A stretch of DNA of 64,000 bases from Deltaproteobacteria bacterium (GCA_030694465.1 JAUXYJ010000097.1:119676-183675); one strand, 5' to 3'; shown: positions 18,806 to 27,984, counted from the first letter of the stretch. Numbers and translations: made by a program. Notes: generated by a model from the sequence alone, not told the origin.

Positions 18806-19209
18806 TGATCACGGTAGGGACGGATCTTGTTCATGTGCCCTCGCTGCGTGAACAGCTTGAAGACAGCGCGAGCGCTTTTCGGGCGCGAACGTTTACCGAC
18901 GCCGAGCTGGCCTACGCCGAGAGCGCGCCGGGTGGCCGGGCAGAGCAACATTTGGCCGCTCGATTTGCTGCCAAAGAAGCGACGTTGAAGGCGCTCGATC
19001 ACGCGGCCGCGCTACGAAAAATGGTGCCCCCATCGGTGGCACTTAAGAGCATCGAGATCCTCCGCGATGAGCGTGGCCGACCGAGCCTCGCGCTTCACGA
19101 TGACGCGAGCGCGTTGGCATCGGAGCTGGGCGTCGAGCGTGCGCAGCTCTCGCTCAGCCATGATGGCGACTATGCCGTGGCGTTTGTCACGCTGTCGCTC
19201 GCGCAGTGA
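18802..19209 (+). CDS. acpS: Holo-[acyl-carrier-protein] synthase AcpS
   Basis: Transfers 4'-phosphopantetheine from CoA to the ACP serine. Diagnostic motifs: GTDLVHV at the N-terminus (metal-binding Asp), RTFTDAEL, HLAARFAAKEATLKAL (Glu and Lys of the active site) and SLSHDGDYAVAFV. At 135 residues it has the usual length. The first possible start, GTG 18802, overlaps the FAS stop; ATG 18805 follows directly. The FAS protein lacks its own PPT domain, so this enzyme should activate it; fas-acpS adjacency is also known in Mycobacterium. Confidence 0.93.
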   Translation: MMITVGTDLVHVPSLREQLEDSASAFRARTFTDAELAYAESAPGGRAEQHLAARFAAKEATLKALDHAAALRKMVPPSVALKSIEILRDERGRPSLALHDDASALASELGVERAQLSLSHDGDYAVAFVTLSLAQ

Positions 19210-20142
19210 CTAGCGAAGCGTCGCGCCGATCGAGAGCGCCATGGTGTGCAACCAGTTGTTGGTGAAACCGTCGCCGGATCCACCGACGTTGGACTGCTGA
19301 CCGCGCGCTCCGCCGCCGATGTAGCGAAGATTGACGTACACTTCGGAGGGGCCAAAGGCGTGCAAACCAGCACGCAAAGATGCATCGCAGATGGCGCCTT
19401 CGAAGTCGTCTGCAGAGCCCGTGATGAAGCGACCAGAGGCCCAAAATCCGTCTACCTCGAAGCCCAAGAACGCTCCGTTGCGAAAACCGTAGCGTCCACG
19501 CGCTTTGAGAATCGGCACTGGGCCGATGTTGTGGTTGGTCGTCCGAGCGCTCCCATCGACCGCAGTAAAATCGATGTTTGCGTTGCGAATTTGCAGAGAT
19601 AATCCAAACGAGAGCTCATGCTGTGGCGAGGCGATAAAGTCGTACATGTAGCTCGCGCGATAGAAGTCGAAGCCATAGCGAAAATCGATGGCCTGCCCCG
19701 CGCGAAACATGGTGTTCGAGATGCGCAAATCACGCCGTGGCGCCGCGACCGTGCGGATGTCCAGCGGCTGATAGAGGAGGATGATCTGGTGGCGCTTGGC
19801 GAGCTCGATTTCAGCCGAAAACCGGGCAAAGGGTAGCAGCGTGTCCTGGCCGCCTTCGGTGACGTAGTTAAACTCGCTGTTGTTCTGGCTCAGCTGAATG
19901 ATGTGCGACATCACGCCGACAAATCCCAGCTCGGCGTGCAGCCGTAGCGCCCAAAAGCGCGACGGGTCGTTGATCGATTGGACGACGCCCGCGGCTGTGG
20001 ACTGGGCTCCTGAGGTCACTCCTTGCGGGCCCCCTGCGGCAGGTGCCGCGCTGGGTGGCTGGTCGAGCGCCTGCGCCTGTGCGTGCGGAGTGACTGCGAG
20101 CGCTGCAAGACAAGAGACCGTTGCGAGAGTTCGGTTGGCCAT
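19210..20142 (-). CDS. Secreted, probable outer-membrane beta-barrel protein
   Basis: A 310-residue protein from ATG 20142, with a signal peptide (RTLATVSCLAALAV...AHAQA) and an Ala/Pro/Gln linker. The rest alternates hydrophobic and polar residues with many aromatic-Gly turns (RYGFDFYRASYMYDF, GRYGFRNGAFLGFEVDG), and ends in a strand LSIGATLR, consistent with an outer-membrane barrel. I do not recognise a named family. It is convergent with acpS (adjacent ends) and divergent from the DUF2277 gene. The 110 codons upstream in the track ORF overlap the intergenic region and look non-coding. Confidence 0.75.
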   Translation of the reverse strand: MANRTLATVSCLAALAVTPHAQAQALDQPPSAAPAAGGPQGVTSGAQSTAAGVVQSINDPSRFWALRLHAELGFVGVMSHIIQLSQNNSEFNYVTEGGQDTLLPFARFSAEIELAKRHQIILLYQPLDIRTVAAPRRDLRISNTMFRAGQAIDFRYGFDFYRASYMYDFIASPQHELSFGLSLQIRNANIDFTAVDGSARTTNHNIGPVPILKARGRYGFRNGAFLGFEVDGFWASGRFITGSADDFEGAICDASLRAGLHAFGPSEVYVNLRYIGGGARGQQSNVGGSGDGFTNNWLHTMALSIGATLR

Positions 20143-20280
20143 TGGCGTGAACGTTTCGATGCGAACGAGGTCGCTGGAGTTGTGAGCGTGAGCGAATTTA
20201 GCGATATCGCCAGCTTCGCTCACGGCCTGCAAGGTGCAGATCGCAGACTCAATGGGTTGAAGATGCGAGAGCATCGCCCG

Positions 20281-20556
20281 ATGTGCCGAAATATTCGCGC
20301 GCTCGCGCACTTCTCCCCGCCCAGCACTGACGAAGAAATCCGCGCAGCGGCCCTGCAATACGTGCGCAAAGTCAGCGGAGTCACAAGGCCCAACGCAGCG
20401 AATGAGGCGCTCTTCTTGGCCACGATCGAGCGTGTGTTTGAAGCGACGAAGTTGCTCGTAGCGCAGACTCACATCGCGAGCCCTCCACGGATCCGCGAGG
20501 TCGAACGTGAGCGCGCTAGGCTGAGAAATCTTAAGAGATTTGGCAACGCGAAGTGA
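20281..20556 (+). CDS. DUF2277 family protein
   Basis: A 91-residue protein starting MCRNIRALAHFSPPSTDEEI, which is the characteristic start of DUF2277 proteins, followed by RAAALQYVRKVSG, NEALFLATIERV and a C-terminal PPR.REVERERARLR basic helix. Function of the family is not established. ATG 20281 is preferred over the track start, since the upstream codons overlap the divergent gene's promoter and 5' end. Monocistronic as far as can be seen. Confidence 0.87.
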   Translation: MCRNIRALAHFSPPSTDEEIRAAALQYVRKVSGVTRPNAANEALFLATIERVFEATKLLVAQTHIASPPRIREVERERARLRNLKRFGNAK

Positions 20557-20714
20557 CGCGCAACGTCCTGTCTTTCGGCCGGTCTCGGGATTGCGTCGGC
20601 CGCTCGACCGAATTCAACCGCTGAAAATGCTGCGTGCCCTCCGCCTCGAACTCACTCGGTGGTACCACCGAGCTTATCAGCGCGAAGTCGCGCTTGATGG
20701 AGGAGAATCATTTT

Positions 20715-23700
20715 ATGAGTTCGATGACTAAACTTGCCCTCTTGCTTGCGGTTGGCGCCGCAGCATGTGGGCAGCCACCGCCGGTGACGAGCGAGGCTGG
20801 CACCGATGGCTCGGCCATGCCAGACCGCGTGTCCCCACCCGACAGCTCGATGGTCCCCGATGTGACGCGTCCCGAGGCGGGAGCACCCGAGGCGGGAGCA
20901 CCCGATGTCGTGGACACGGACGTCGTAGATACGGACGCCATGGACACGGACGTCGTTGGCCCAGATGCAGCGATGGAAGCTGCCGTGATGTGCACCGCTC
21001 CCCAGACTCTCTGTAGCGGCGCGTGCGTTGATACTCAAGCTGACAGCATGAACTGCGGCGCATGTGGGACCGCATGTCCCGCTGGCAACAGCTGCCGGAT
21101 GGGCGCCTGTACGCCCGACTGTGTCGCTCCCAGTGTGGTCTGCGGAGCTGCCGCGACCTGCGTCAATCCACAGACCGACACGACCAACTGTGGCGCGTGT
21201 GGCAACGTCTGCGGCATGGGTCAATCGTGCACCGCGGGCGCATGTGTTTGCCCCGCCGGCGCGACCGCTTGCGGCATGGGCGCAGCGGCCGTCTGCGTCG
21301 ATGTCAACACCAACGCCGCCAACTGTGGCACCTGCGGCAACGCATGCGCAGCAGGCCAGACGTGCATGATGGGCAGCTGTCGCGCACCGTGCGTGGCTCC
21401 TCGCATGATGTGCGGTGCGACCTGCACCGACACCCAAACAGACAGCACCAACTGTGGCGCATGTGGCACCTCGTGCCCTGCGGGACAGAGCTGCTCGGCG
21501 GGCGCATGTGTATGTCCGATGGGACAGACGCGATGTGGCGCGGGCGCAGCGGCGACCTGCACGACCACCGCGACGGATCCGGCGAACTGTGGCGCATGCG
21601 GCACCGTGTGCGGCATGGGCGCCACCTGTACCGCGGGCGCATGCGCGTGCCCCGCGGGGCAATCGATCTGTGGCGTGGGTGCAGCGGCACGCTGTGTCAA
21701 CTTGCAGACCGATGCGTCGGCGTGTGGCATGTGCAGCACGACCTGCGCGGCGGGACAGAACTGTCTCACCGGGATCTGCACCACGGGCTGCTCGGCGCCC
21801 AACACGCTGTGTGGCATTGGCGCTTCGGCGACCTGCACAAACCACCAGTCGGACAACGCCAACTGTGGCGCGTGTGGCAACAACTGTGGCGCCAACGGTC
21901 CTTGCACGACGGGCCAGTGTCGTCCGCTCAACAACACCCCGGGCACCCCCATCCCGTTGATGGTGACGCTCAATGGCGTCCGCGTCACCGCGGTCGGAAA
22001 CAACCAAAACGGTGCCACCGCGGCGGCTGGCCAGTGCGCACAGCGCGCGGTCTATTACTCGGTGACCTTCGCTCAGCCCGCCATCTTGTACGTTGACACG
22101 TTTGGCAGCACTGTAAACACCGTCGCTGGAATCCGCCCCACGGGCGCGGCCGCTACGACGGCGTGTGTCGACGACGCGTGCGCAGGCACAGCGTCGCAGA
22201 CGCGGCTTGTGGTCCCGGCAGGCACGCACCTCATCGAGGTCAGCGGCGCTGCGGGCGCAACCGGCGTGTTTACGCTCAACGTCGCAGCGTTGCCCGCTGC
22301 TGGCGGACGCAACGAGGCGATCACGCCAGACAGCACGGCGCGTGTCTTGCGCGGCGCGACGCTCGCACCGAACGCGACGACCAACCGCGTGCAGTTTAGC
22401 TGCGCGGGTGGCGGCAACGGCGGCGACGACGCGTTCTACTTCACGACCTGCCCCAGCTCGGCCGCAGCACGATTGCACGCGAACAACTGCGCTTCGCAGT
22501 TTGATGCGGCGCTCGAAGTCCGCTCGGCTGGCGGCACCGCTGCGATCGCCGTCACTTGTGACGACGATGGCGCGAACGCCGCAGCTTGCCCCAACGGAAA
22601 CAACTCGAACCTGTTTCACCCTGTGCCCGCGGGCGCTGGTCTGCATGTCGCGTACGTCGACGGTTTCGCAGCGAACTTCGGCACCTACTCGTTTAACTAC
22701 TCGTTGACCTGCGGGTCGACCTACGTCGCGTGCGGCGCCTCGTGCCGCTCGGTCAACACCTTCGAGACCGACAACGCCAACTGCGGCGCTTGCGGTCGCG
22801 CGTGCCCCGCAGGAATGGCCTGCGCGGCCGGTGTCTGCGGTGCAGCGACAGCTCCCGCGCTGCTCTTCGCCGTCCGTGATGGCGCTACGGCCAACACTGC
22901 GGTCGCTCCTGCGGCCGCGATCACCAACCTCGATGGTTGCCCCGACGGTTCGGCGCTCGTCGGAATTCGCACGCAGAACACCACCGGTGGCACCACCAAC
23001 CAGCTCGCGAACATCGCGGGCCTCTGCGCTCCTGTCAGCGTCGCCGGTACGCAAGGCGTCGGCGCACAGCGTATGGTGTTTGGCACCACGCGAACCGCGC
23101 TTCCGACCCGTGGCGGCACCACCATGCTCACTGCGGCCACTGACACGCTCTGCCCAAACAACCACGTCGTTGTGGGCTACACCGTCCGCACTGGCGCTCA
23201 GGTCGACGCGATCTCGCTTCGCTGCGCGCCCGTGCTGCTCTCTGCGACCGCGCCCTTTACCACCACGGTGGGTACCGCGATCACCGTCGGCGCAGCTGGC
23301 GGATTTGGCGGCAGCGGAGATGTGACCAACCAGTGCGCTGCAGGTCTCATCGGCGTGGGAATTGCCTCACGACCTAGCGCTTTCGTCGAGAGCGTCGCCG
23401 TGATCTGTCAGCGCTACCGCGCGCTTCAGGTTGCAGTCAACACCGCAGCGATCGCGAACCAAGCGCTCGTCGGCGGCGGCGGCGGCGGCGCGTTTAACGA
23501 CGTGTGCCCCGCAGGCAACGTGCTCGTGGGTGTCGAAGGCGACAACACTGTCTCGATGGGCCTGATGGGCCTTGGCCAGCTCCGCGGCGTATGCCGACCC
23601 ATCGTGGGTCTGCGTGGCACCGGTCCCTGGACCCTCGTCGAGGGCGCCGACGCGCTCATGACCAACCGTGGCAGCCCCGGTGTGCCCGGTACGCTTGCAC

Positions 23701-23987
23701 GCGCAGTCTGCGCGGCAAACAACACCATGACCAACGCGATCATTGACCAGCGCACCTCCACTGCGGTGCTCGTCTCGCGGATCCAGCCACGTTGCGCGGC
23801 GATCGGCTCGACGGCTGCTCCGGCGATCACGATCACAGCCACGGGCGAGACCCCGTCGGTTGGCAACGCAGGCACGTCGAACAACCGCGCGTGCCCCGCA
23901 GGCACCGTGGGTGTCTCGGTGATTGGCCGCTCGGGCCTCGCGATCGACGCGTTTAGCTTCGGCTGCGCACCGATCAGCATTCGCTGA
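20715..23987 (+). CDS. Large lipoprotein with eight Stig1-like cysteine modules
   Basis: ATG 20715 follows a strong GGAGGAGA Shine-Dalgarno. Residues 1-20 are a lipoprotein signal (AVGAAAC). An Asp/Ala/Glu linker with DVVDTD-type repeats comes next, then seven ~43-residue cysteine modules with the core NCGACG..C..G..C..G.C, a beta-rich domain resembling bacterial prepeptidase C-terminal/PPC-like folds (~430-690), an eighth cysteine module (VNTFETDNANCGACGRAC), and a C-terminal region of repeated CP.G..LVG....G..VD....C.P units. The modules resemble stigma-specific (Stig1) repeats common in myxobacterial surface proteins. Function unknown; a cell-surface role is inferred. The 837-codon antisense ORF is a shadow. 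Confidence 0.88.
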   Translation: MSSMTKLALLLAVGAAACGQPPPVTSEAGTDGSAMPDRVSPPDSSMVPDVTRPEAGAPEAGAPDVVDTDVVDTDAMDTDVVGPDAAMEAAVMCTAPQTLCSGACVDTQADSMNCGACGTACPAGNSCRMGACTPDCVAPSVVCGAAATCVNPQTDTTNCGACGNVCGMGQSCTAGACVCPAGATACGMGAAAVCVDVNTNAANCGTCGNACAAGQTCMMGSCRAPCVAPRMMCGATCTDTQTDSTNCGACGTSCPAGQSCSAGACVCPMGQTRCGAGAAATCTTTATDPANCGACGTVCGMGATCTAGACACPAGQSICGVGAAARCVNLQTDASACGMCSTTCAAGQNCLTGICTTGCSAPNTLCGIGASATCTNHQSDNANCGACGNNCGANGPCTTGQCRPLNNTPGTPIPLMVTLNGVRVTAVGNNQNGATAAAGQCAQRAVYYSVTFAQPAILYVDTFGSTVNTVAGIRPTGAAATTACVDDACAGTASQTRLVVPAGTHLIEVSGAAGATGVFTLNVAALPAAGGRNEAITPDSTARVLRGATLAPNATTNRVQFSCAGGGNGGDDAFYFTTCPSSAAARLHANNCASQFDAALEVRSAGGTAAIAVTCDDDGANAAACPNGNNSNLFHPVPAGAGLHVAYVDGFAANFGTYSFNYSLTCGSTYVACGASCRSVNTFETDNANCGACGRACPAGMACAAGVCGAATAPALLFAVRDGATANTAVAPAAAITNLDGCPDGSALVGIRTQNTTGGTTNQLANIAGLCAPVSVAGTQGVGAQRMVFGTTRTALPTRGGTTMLTAATDTLCPNNHVVVGYTVRTGAQVDAISLRCAPVLLSATAPFTTTVGTAITVGAAGGFGGSGDVTNQCAAGLIGVGIASRPSAFVESVAVICQRYRALQVAVNTAAIANQALVGGGGGGAFNDVCPAGNVLVGVEGDNTVSMGLMGLGQLRGVCRPIVGLRGTGPWTLVEGADALMTNRGSPGVPGTLARAVCAANNTMTNAIIDQRTSTAVLVSRIQPRCAAIGSTAAPAITITATGETPSVGNAGTSNNRACPAGTVGVSVIGRSGLAIDAFSFGCAPISIR

Positions 23988-23992
23988 GCAAA

Positions 23993-24016
23993 ATCGCAGC
24001 GAAACGTCGCTGCGAT
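23993..24016. terminator. Hairpin between convergent genes
   Basis: Arms ATCGCAGCGA and TCGCTGCGAT with a 4-nt loop, six bases after the lipoprotein stop. Read on the minus strand the hairpin is followed by TTTTG, so it best fits termination of the pth2 transcript, and may serve both directions. Confidence 0.6.
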
Positions 24017-24045
24017 GTCCCGGGGGGGACCCTAAGGTCGGCGCA

Positions 24046-24456
24046 CTAGAGCAGCGTGAGCGCTCCGGTGATGGCGTCGATCGCTGAGACCTCGTCGGGC
24101 CCGATGGCCAGACAGGTCCGCGTGGGCACGCCATGAAACTCGGTGCGTCCGCTGTCGGTGATCACGTGGACCTCGAGCCCTGCATCCCGGGCGCGCTGCT
24201 CAATGGCGAGGAGCTGCTCTTCGCTGTCGACTCGCACGCACACTTTTGCAAACGAGCCCTCGATCCATGTGCGCTGGGCCAAGGTCAAGTCGTCGAGGGC
24301 TACATGGCCATTCTGTCTGAGTTTTTGCGTGAGAAACACCATCGCGGCGTGTGCCCCTTGGGCGATCTGTTTGCCCTTACGCATGCCGAGATCGTGGCGC
24401 ATGACGATGACTTGTTTGTATCGCGGCGCGGTGGCGTGATCGCTGTTGTTGTCCAT
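24046..24456 (-). CDS. Peptidyl-tRNA hydrolase, archaeal/eukaryotic type (Pth2)
   Basis: Pth2 enzymes release peptidyl groups from tRNA. The 136-residue protein shows the family core: KQVIVMRHDLGMRKGKQIAQGAHAAM at the N-terminus and VHVITDSGRTEFHGVPTRTCLAIGPD at the C-terminus. This is the type usually found in archaea and eukaryotes, present in some bacteria. ATG 24456 is chosen because the homologous region begins right after it; the track's upstream 166 codons cover an intergenic palindrome and the next gene. A dispersed 16-bp palindrome sits 25 bp upstream of the start. Confidence 0.9.
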   Translation of the reverse strand: MDNNSDHATAPRYKQVIVMRHDLGMRKGKQIAQGAHAAMVFLTQKLRQNGHVALDDLTLAQRTWIEGSFAKVCVRVDSEEQLLAIEQRARDAGLEVHVITDSGRTEFHGVPTRTCLAIGPDEVSAIDAITGALTLL

Positions 24457-24480
24457 GATGGAGCTCTCTCTGCGAATAGA

Positions 24481-24496
24481 CCGGCGACGTCGCCGG
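24481..24496. repeat. Dispersed 16-bp palindrome, copy 3
   Basis: CCGGCGACGTCGCCGG in the 70-bp gap between the FGE-like lipoprotein stop and the pth2 start; both genes are on the minus strand, so it could act as a terminator-like hairpin or in the pth2 leader. Confidence 0.9.
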
Positions 24497-24526
24497 GTTG
24501 TAGAGTCCTCGGTAGAAGTCTTCGCT

Positions 24527-25882
24527 TCAACGGTCGTAGGCGCAGCGAAAACCCTGAGAAAATGTGCTCTGCGAGAGTCGGATGCGTCGGCGATACGTAG
24601 CGTCCGGGAGGTCGTTGGGCACTGGCATCGGCGTGGTGATTCCATACTCGCCACCCCGCACAACGCTTGCGCGCGTGGCGGTCGGTTCGGCTGTGCGACA
24701 GAGAGGATTTCGTCGCGCAATTCCGCCCCAACAGCCGGCGTCTGAGAAGGGGACAAAGTCGTCTGCGACCAGCTCTTCGACGTTGCCTGCGAGGTCGTAG
24801 AAGCCTCCGTTTGCAGCAAATTGTGCGACGCGGCGCGTAGGTTGTCCGTCGTCACCGGGACAGTAGTTCCAGTTCGCGAGGTCACACGTTGTCGCGGGCA
24901 GAGCGTTGCCCCACGGGTACCGTCTTGGTCGCGGTCGACCGTCGGCGACGCCATACGCGGCGAACTCCCACTCGGCCTCGGTGGGCAGCCGACCTCCGTC
25001 CCAGATGCAAAATGCTTGGGCTGCGTTGTGATAGACGCCGCGCACTGGATGCGCGTCGGCAGCGCTCGGAGCGGCCATCCACACGGGACTCTGCGGCGGG
25101 TACGGCGACATTGGCTCGGTCAAAAACGTGCCACCTGGGTAGCGCACAGACGGCGGCGGCGCAGGCGGTCGCATCGATATACTCGGAAAATACCTACGAA
25201 ATCGCGCGACGGTCACCTCGGCCGCGTCCATCGCGAAGGCGTTGACGGTGATGCCTCGTTGCTCGCTCCCGGGGATGTTCTCGGCCACGGTAAACGTCGC
25301 GCTCGGGAGCTCCACCAGCGTGCACTCGGGGCCGCTCGCGCTCGGGCAGCTCGGTCGAGGACAGAGCCCCGCCGCGCAGGTCCCCGCTGCGCAAGTGCTC
25401 CCGCAACATCGCTGGCCAGGGCCTCCACAGGGCGCGCAGTAGCCTCCCGCCGTGTTGCACTGGGTGTTGGGGTCGCTGCATCGATTGGCGGCACAGCAGG
25501 GCTCGTAGAGGGCACCGCAAGGCGGGACGAACACGTCGACCGGAGGTGTTGCGACATCGGGCGAGTCCGTGGGGGTGTCCGTCGGCACATCGGTCCGGGT
25601 GACATCGAGCGCGTCGGCGAGCGCATCGGGGACGACGTCTATGGGCGCTCGCGTGTCGCTTGCGTCTGCATCGCCCGCGAATTCGCTGGTCACATCCGTG
25701 GGTCCGATCACAACGCGGTCCAGCGAAGCGTCGCTGGGCACGCTCGGGTCCAAGAGGACCGAGGCCGACCCACAGGCAGCCGCGAGGCTCGCAAAGCCCC
25801 AAACCATGGCGGGTCTTACAAGCCCACGTGCTGGACTCTCTGAGGTGCGTGGGGGGATGTGATTGTGACGGGGCACGGCCAC
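24527..25882 (-). CDS. FGE/sulfatase-modifying-factor-like lipoprotein
   Basis: After a signal sequence with lipobox (SLAAAC), an Asp/Thr/Val linker and a Cys-rich stretch (CCAANRC, CCGSTC), residues ~190-451 form a formylglycine-generating-enzyme-type domain: AMDAAEVTVARFRRYF, GGRLPTEAEWEFAA, YPWGN, DLAGNVEELVAD, VVRGGEY and a final GFRCAYDR. In such myxobacterial lipoproteins the domain may be a C-type-lectin-like binding scaffold, not an enzyme; the catalytic Cys pair of true FGE is not obvious. The start is uncertain: GTG 25882 gives a long n-region, while ATG 25807 would leave no positive charge before the hydrophobic core. Confidence 0.8.
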   Translation of the reverse strand: MAVPRHNHIPPRTSESPARGLVRPAMVWGFASLAAACGSASVLLDPSVPSDASLDRVVIGPTDVTSEFAGDADASDTRAPIDVVPDALADALDVTRTDVPTDTPTDSPDVATPPVDVFVPPCGALYEPCCAANRCSDPNTQCNTAGGYCAPCGGPGQRCCGSTCAAGTCAAGLCPRPSCPSASGPECTLVELPSATFTVAENIPGSEQRGITVNAFAMDAAEVTVARFRRYFPSISMRPPAPPPSVRYPGGTFLTEPMSPYPPQSPVWMAAPSAADAHPVRGVYHNAAQAFCIWDGGRLPTEAEWEFAAYGVADGRPRPRRYPWGNALPATTCDLANWNYCPGDDGQPTRRVAQFAANGGFYDLAGNVEELVADDFVPFSDAGCWGGIARRNPLCRTAEPTATRASVVRGGEYGITTPMPVPNDLPDATYRRRIRLSQSTFSQGFRCAYDR

Positions 25883-25987
25883 AGGCTAGCGCACCTCGGT
25901 TCGCTGACGGACCTGCAATCACGCATGGTCAACGCACACGAGACATGCTGCGATCGCCGCTGTGAAATCCCCTGAAGGACAGCGAAC

Positions 25988-26722
25988 GTGACGGACCCTG
26001 ACGACACGTTCTTTGGTGCACTCAAGGCCGAAACCGAGGCCCAGTGGGATCGCAATTCTCCCAGTGGTGACGGTCGGATTGGCACCTTCGCGAGCCAAGG
26101 CATGCGCTGGAAACCAGCGCTCACAAGCGAAGAAATATCTGCCGTAGAAGAGCGATTTGGTCTGCGATTTCCCAGCGCATATCGCGCCATGCTCCGTGTG
26201 ATGGGGGGTACCACGCCCATGCAACGGCTCGGCTACCTCGACGCGTCAGGCCAGCCCACAAGCGAGCCCGTGATGACCAAGGTCACCGGGTTTTATGACC
26301 CTCGCGATGACGTCGAGACGATCGCTGCGCTACGGGACTCGCTGGCCGAGCGCCTCTGGGGCCCAGACGCCGACGCAGAAGGCTCGGGACACCCATGGCC
26401 CCGCACGTTTGGGCCTAGGCCCGAGAGCTATGAGGCCGCGCTCTCGTGCATCCGTAGCTGGCTTCGAGAAGCCCCGCCGCTGTGGCCTCTGTACCTCCAT
26501 CGCTACCTCGTGATCGAAAAAGACCCTGCAAAATCAGTGGTATTGTCCGTGTGGCACAACTGCGACATTGTCGTGTATGGCGGAGATCTTCGCGACTATT
26601 TGTGCCACGAGCTCGGCGTGATGGCCGACGCCACGTCGCCTCGTGATGCGACGGACGTGCGTGTGCCCGCTTGGTCTGATTTGATCGAGCCGCCCCACGC
26701 ACTCTCGCCATCTCGCGCGTGA
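25988..26722 (+). CDS. SMI1/KNR4 (SUKH) family protein
   Basis: A 244-residue cytosolic protein beginning at GTG 25988 after a GAAGGA site. The SUKH pattern is seen in LTSEEISAVEERFGLRFPSAYRAMLRVMGG, then the PLWPLYLHRYLV strand and a C-terminal VVLSVWHNCDIVVYGGDLRDYLCHEL. Bacterial SUKH proteins are often immunity proteins for contact-dependent or polymorphic toxins, but others are solitary. No toxin gene is adjacent: neighbours are a divergent FGE-like lipoprotein and the convergent KS gene. Function therefore open. Confidence 0.82.
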   Translation: MTDPDDTFFGALKAETEAQWDRNSPSGDGRIGTFASQGMRWKPALTSEEISAVEERFGLRFPSAYRAMLRVMGGTTPMQRLGYLDASGQPTSEPVMTKVTGFYDPRDDVETIAALRDSLAERLWGPDADAEGSGHPWPRTFGPRPESYEAALSCIRSWLREAPPLWPLYLHRYLVIEKDPAKSVVLSVWHNCDIVVYGGDLRDYLCHELGVMADATSPRDATDVRVPAWSDLIEPPHALSPSRA

Positions 26723-26724
26723 GG

Positions 26725-27984
26725 TTACAGCCGGTCTGCGTGCCCGAGCACCAGCGCCGCGTTCATCCCACCAAAGCCGTACGAGCAAGACATCACGTGC
26801 GTTTGCCTGAGATTTCGTGCAGTATTTTCGACGTAGTCCAGGTCGCAGCGCGGGTCTCGTTGGTGCAAATTGATCGTAGGGTGGATCACGCCTTCGTTCA
26901 TGCACGCGACCGCGGCGACCGCCTCGACGGCACCCGCGGCAGAGATCAGATGCCCGATCATGGACTTGGTCGAGACCACGGGGACGTCCATTGCGCGCTC
27001 GCCCAAGAGCTCTCGGATGGCCGCGCTCTCGGCGGGATCGTTCTTGGGAGTCGAGGTCCCATGCGCATTGATCGCAGACAAATCACTAGGCAAAATCCCA
27101 GCGTCGTCGAGCGCACGGCGCATCGCAGCCAAAGCTCCGTGCCCCTGCGGGTGGGGCTCGGTGATCGCATACGCGTCGAAGCTGCGCCCGTAGCCCAGCA
27201 CCTCGGCGAGCACCGTCGCACCACGCGCGCGTGCGTCGTCGAGGCGCTCGAGCACCAAGACCGCCGCGCCTTCGCCCAGCACAAATCCATCGCGCGTTAG
27301 ATCAAACGGACGAGACGCGCGGCTGGGCTCGTCGTTGCGCCGGGTCATGGCATCGAGCGTACAAAAGCCAGCGAATCCCAGGGGATTGATCATTGAATCG
27401 CTGCCGCCCGCGAGCGCCCACCGAACGCGGCCCTCGCGGATGGCCACCATCGCGTCCCCAATCGCGTCTGTGCCCGCCGCGCAGGCCGACACGTGAATAC
27501 TCGGAGGACGCGCGAGTCCATAGCGCGCCGAGAGCACATGCACCGGGACATCCGAGGGCGTCTGCATAAACCGCATGCGCGTCCGAAGATCACTTGGCGC
27601 GACAAACCCCTCGCGACGCGACTGGGCTAGGTCATCCATCGAGAAGAGCTCAAGCCCCAGGCCCATGCTGACCTTGCCGTCGCGGGGAGTATCTCGGCCT
27701 GGCGCGTTGCCATGGGCGCTCGCTTGGTGCATCGCGTCGCGCGCTGCACGGATGGCAAACGCGGTCTTGAGCTCGACACGCTCGAGCTCGGCGAACTCTA
27801 GCCTGACCTCGGCCGCGATGCGGGTCGAGAGCCCCTCGGTGGCAAAGCGAGTGACCTCGCGAACGCCGCTCTTTCCATGCAAAAGTGCGAGCAAAAATCC
27901 AGGAACAGTGCATCCCACCGGAGAGACCACGCCCATGCCTGTGACCACGACGCGGTGCGGTGCAGTGGGGCTCTTCGCGGTCAC
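26725..27984 (-). CDS. 3-oxoacyl-ACP synthase II (FabF-like)
   Basis: Condensing enzyme that extends acyl-ACP with malonyl-ACP. VVVTGMGVVSPVG opens the thiolase fold; the nucleophile is the Cys in SACAAGTDAIGDAM; the His residues lie in NAHGTSTPKND and STKSMIGHLISAAGAVEA; the C-terminus has SYGFGGMNAALVL. GTG 27984 overlaps the stop of the upstream KS-like gene (GTGA) and has a GGGAGG site seven bases before it, so it is preferred over the track start 27999. The 419-residue protein has the normal length. It is the last gene of a FabZ-like / KS-like / FabF set. Confidence 0.93.
   Translation of the reverse strand: MTAKSPTAPHRVVVTGMGVVSPVGCTVPGFLLALLHGKSGVREVTRFATEGLSTRIAAEVRLEFAELERVELKTAFAIRAARDAMHQASAHGNAPGRDTPRDGKVSMGLGLELFSMDDLAQSRREGFVAPSDLRTRMRFMQTPSDVPVHVLSARYGLARPPSIHVSACAAGTDAIGDAMVAIREGRVRWALAGGSDSMINPLGFAGFCTLDAMTRRNDEPSRASRPFDLTRDGFVLGEGAAVLVLERLDDARARGATVLAEVLGYGRSFDAYAITEPHPQGHGALAAMRRALDDAGILPSDLSAINAHGTSTPKNDPAESAAIRELLGERAMDVPVVSTKSMIGHLISAAGAVEAVAAVACMNEGVIHPTINLHQRDPRCDLDYVENTARNLRQTHVMSCSYGFGGMNAALVLGHADRL

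Noticed and set aside
20023-20280. Upstream part of the DUF2277 track ORF
   Set aside because: Overlaps the 5' end and promoter of the divergent barrel gene; the family starts at MCRNIR.
20652-23165. 837-codon minus-strand ORF
   Set aside because: Mirror of the cysteine-repeat lipoprotein; its repetitive Arg/Ala translation comes from the repeats on the other strand.
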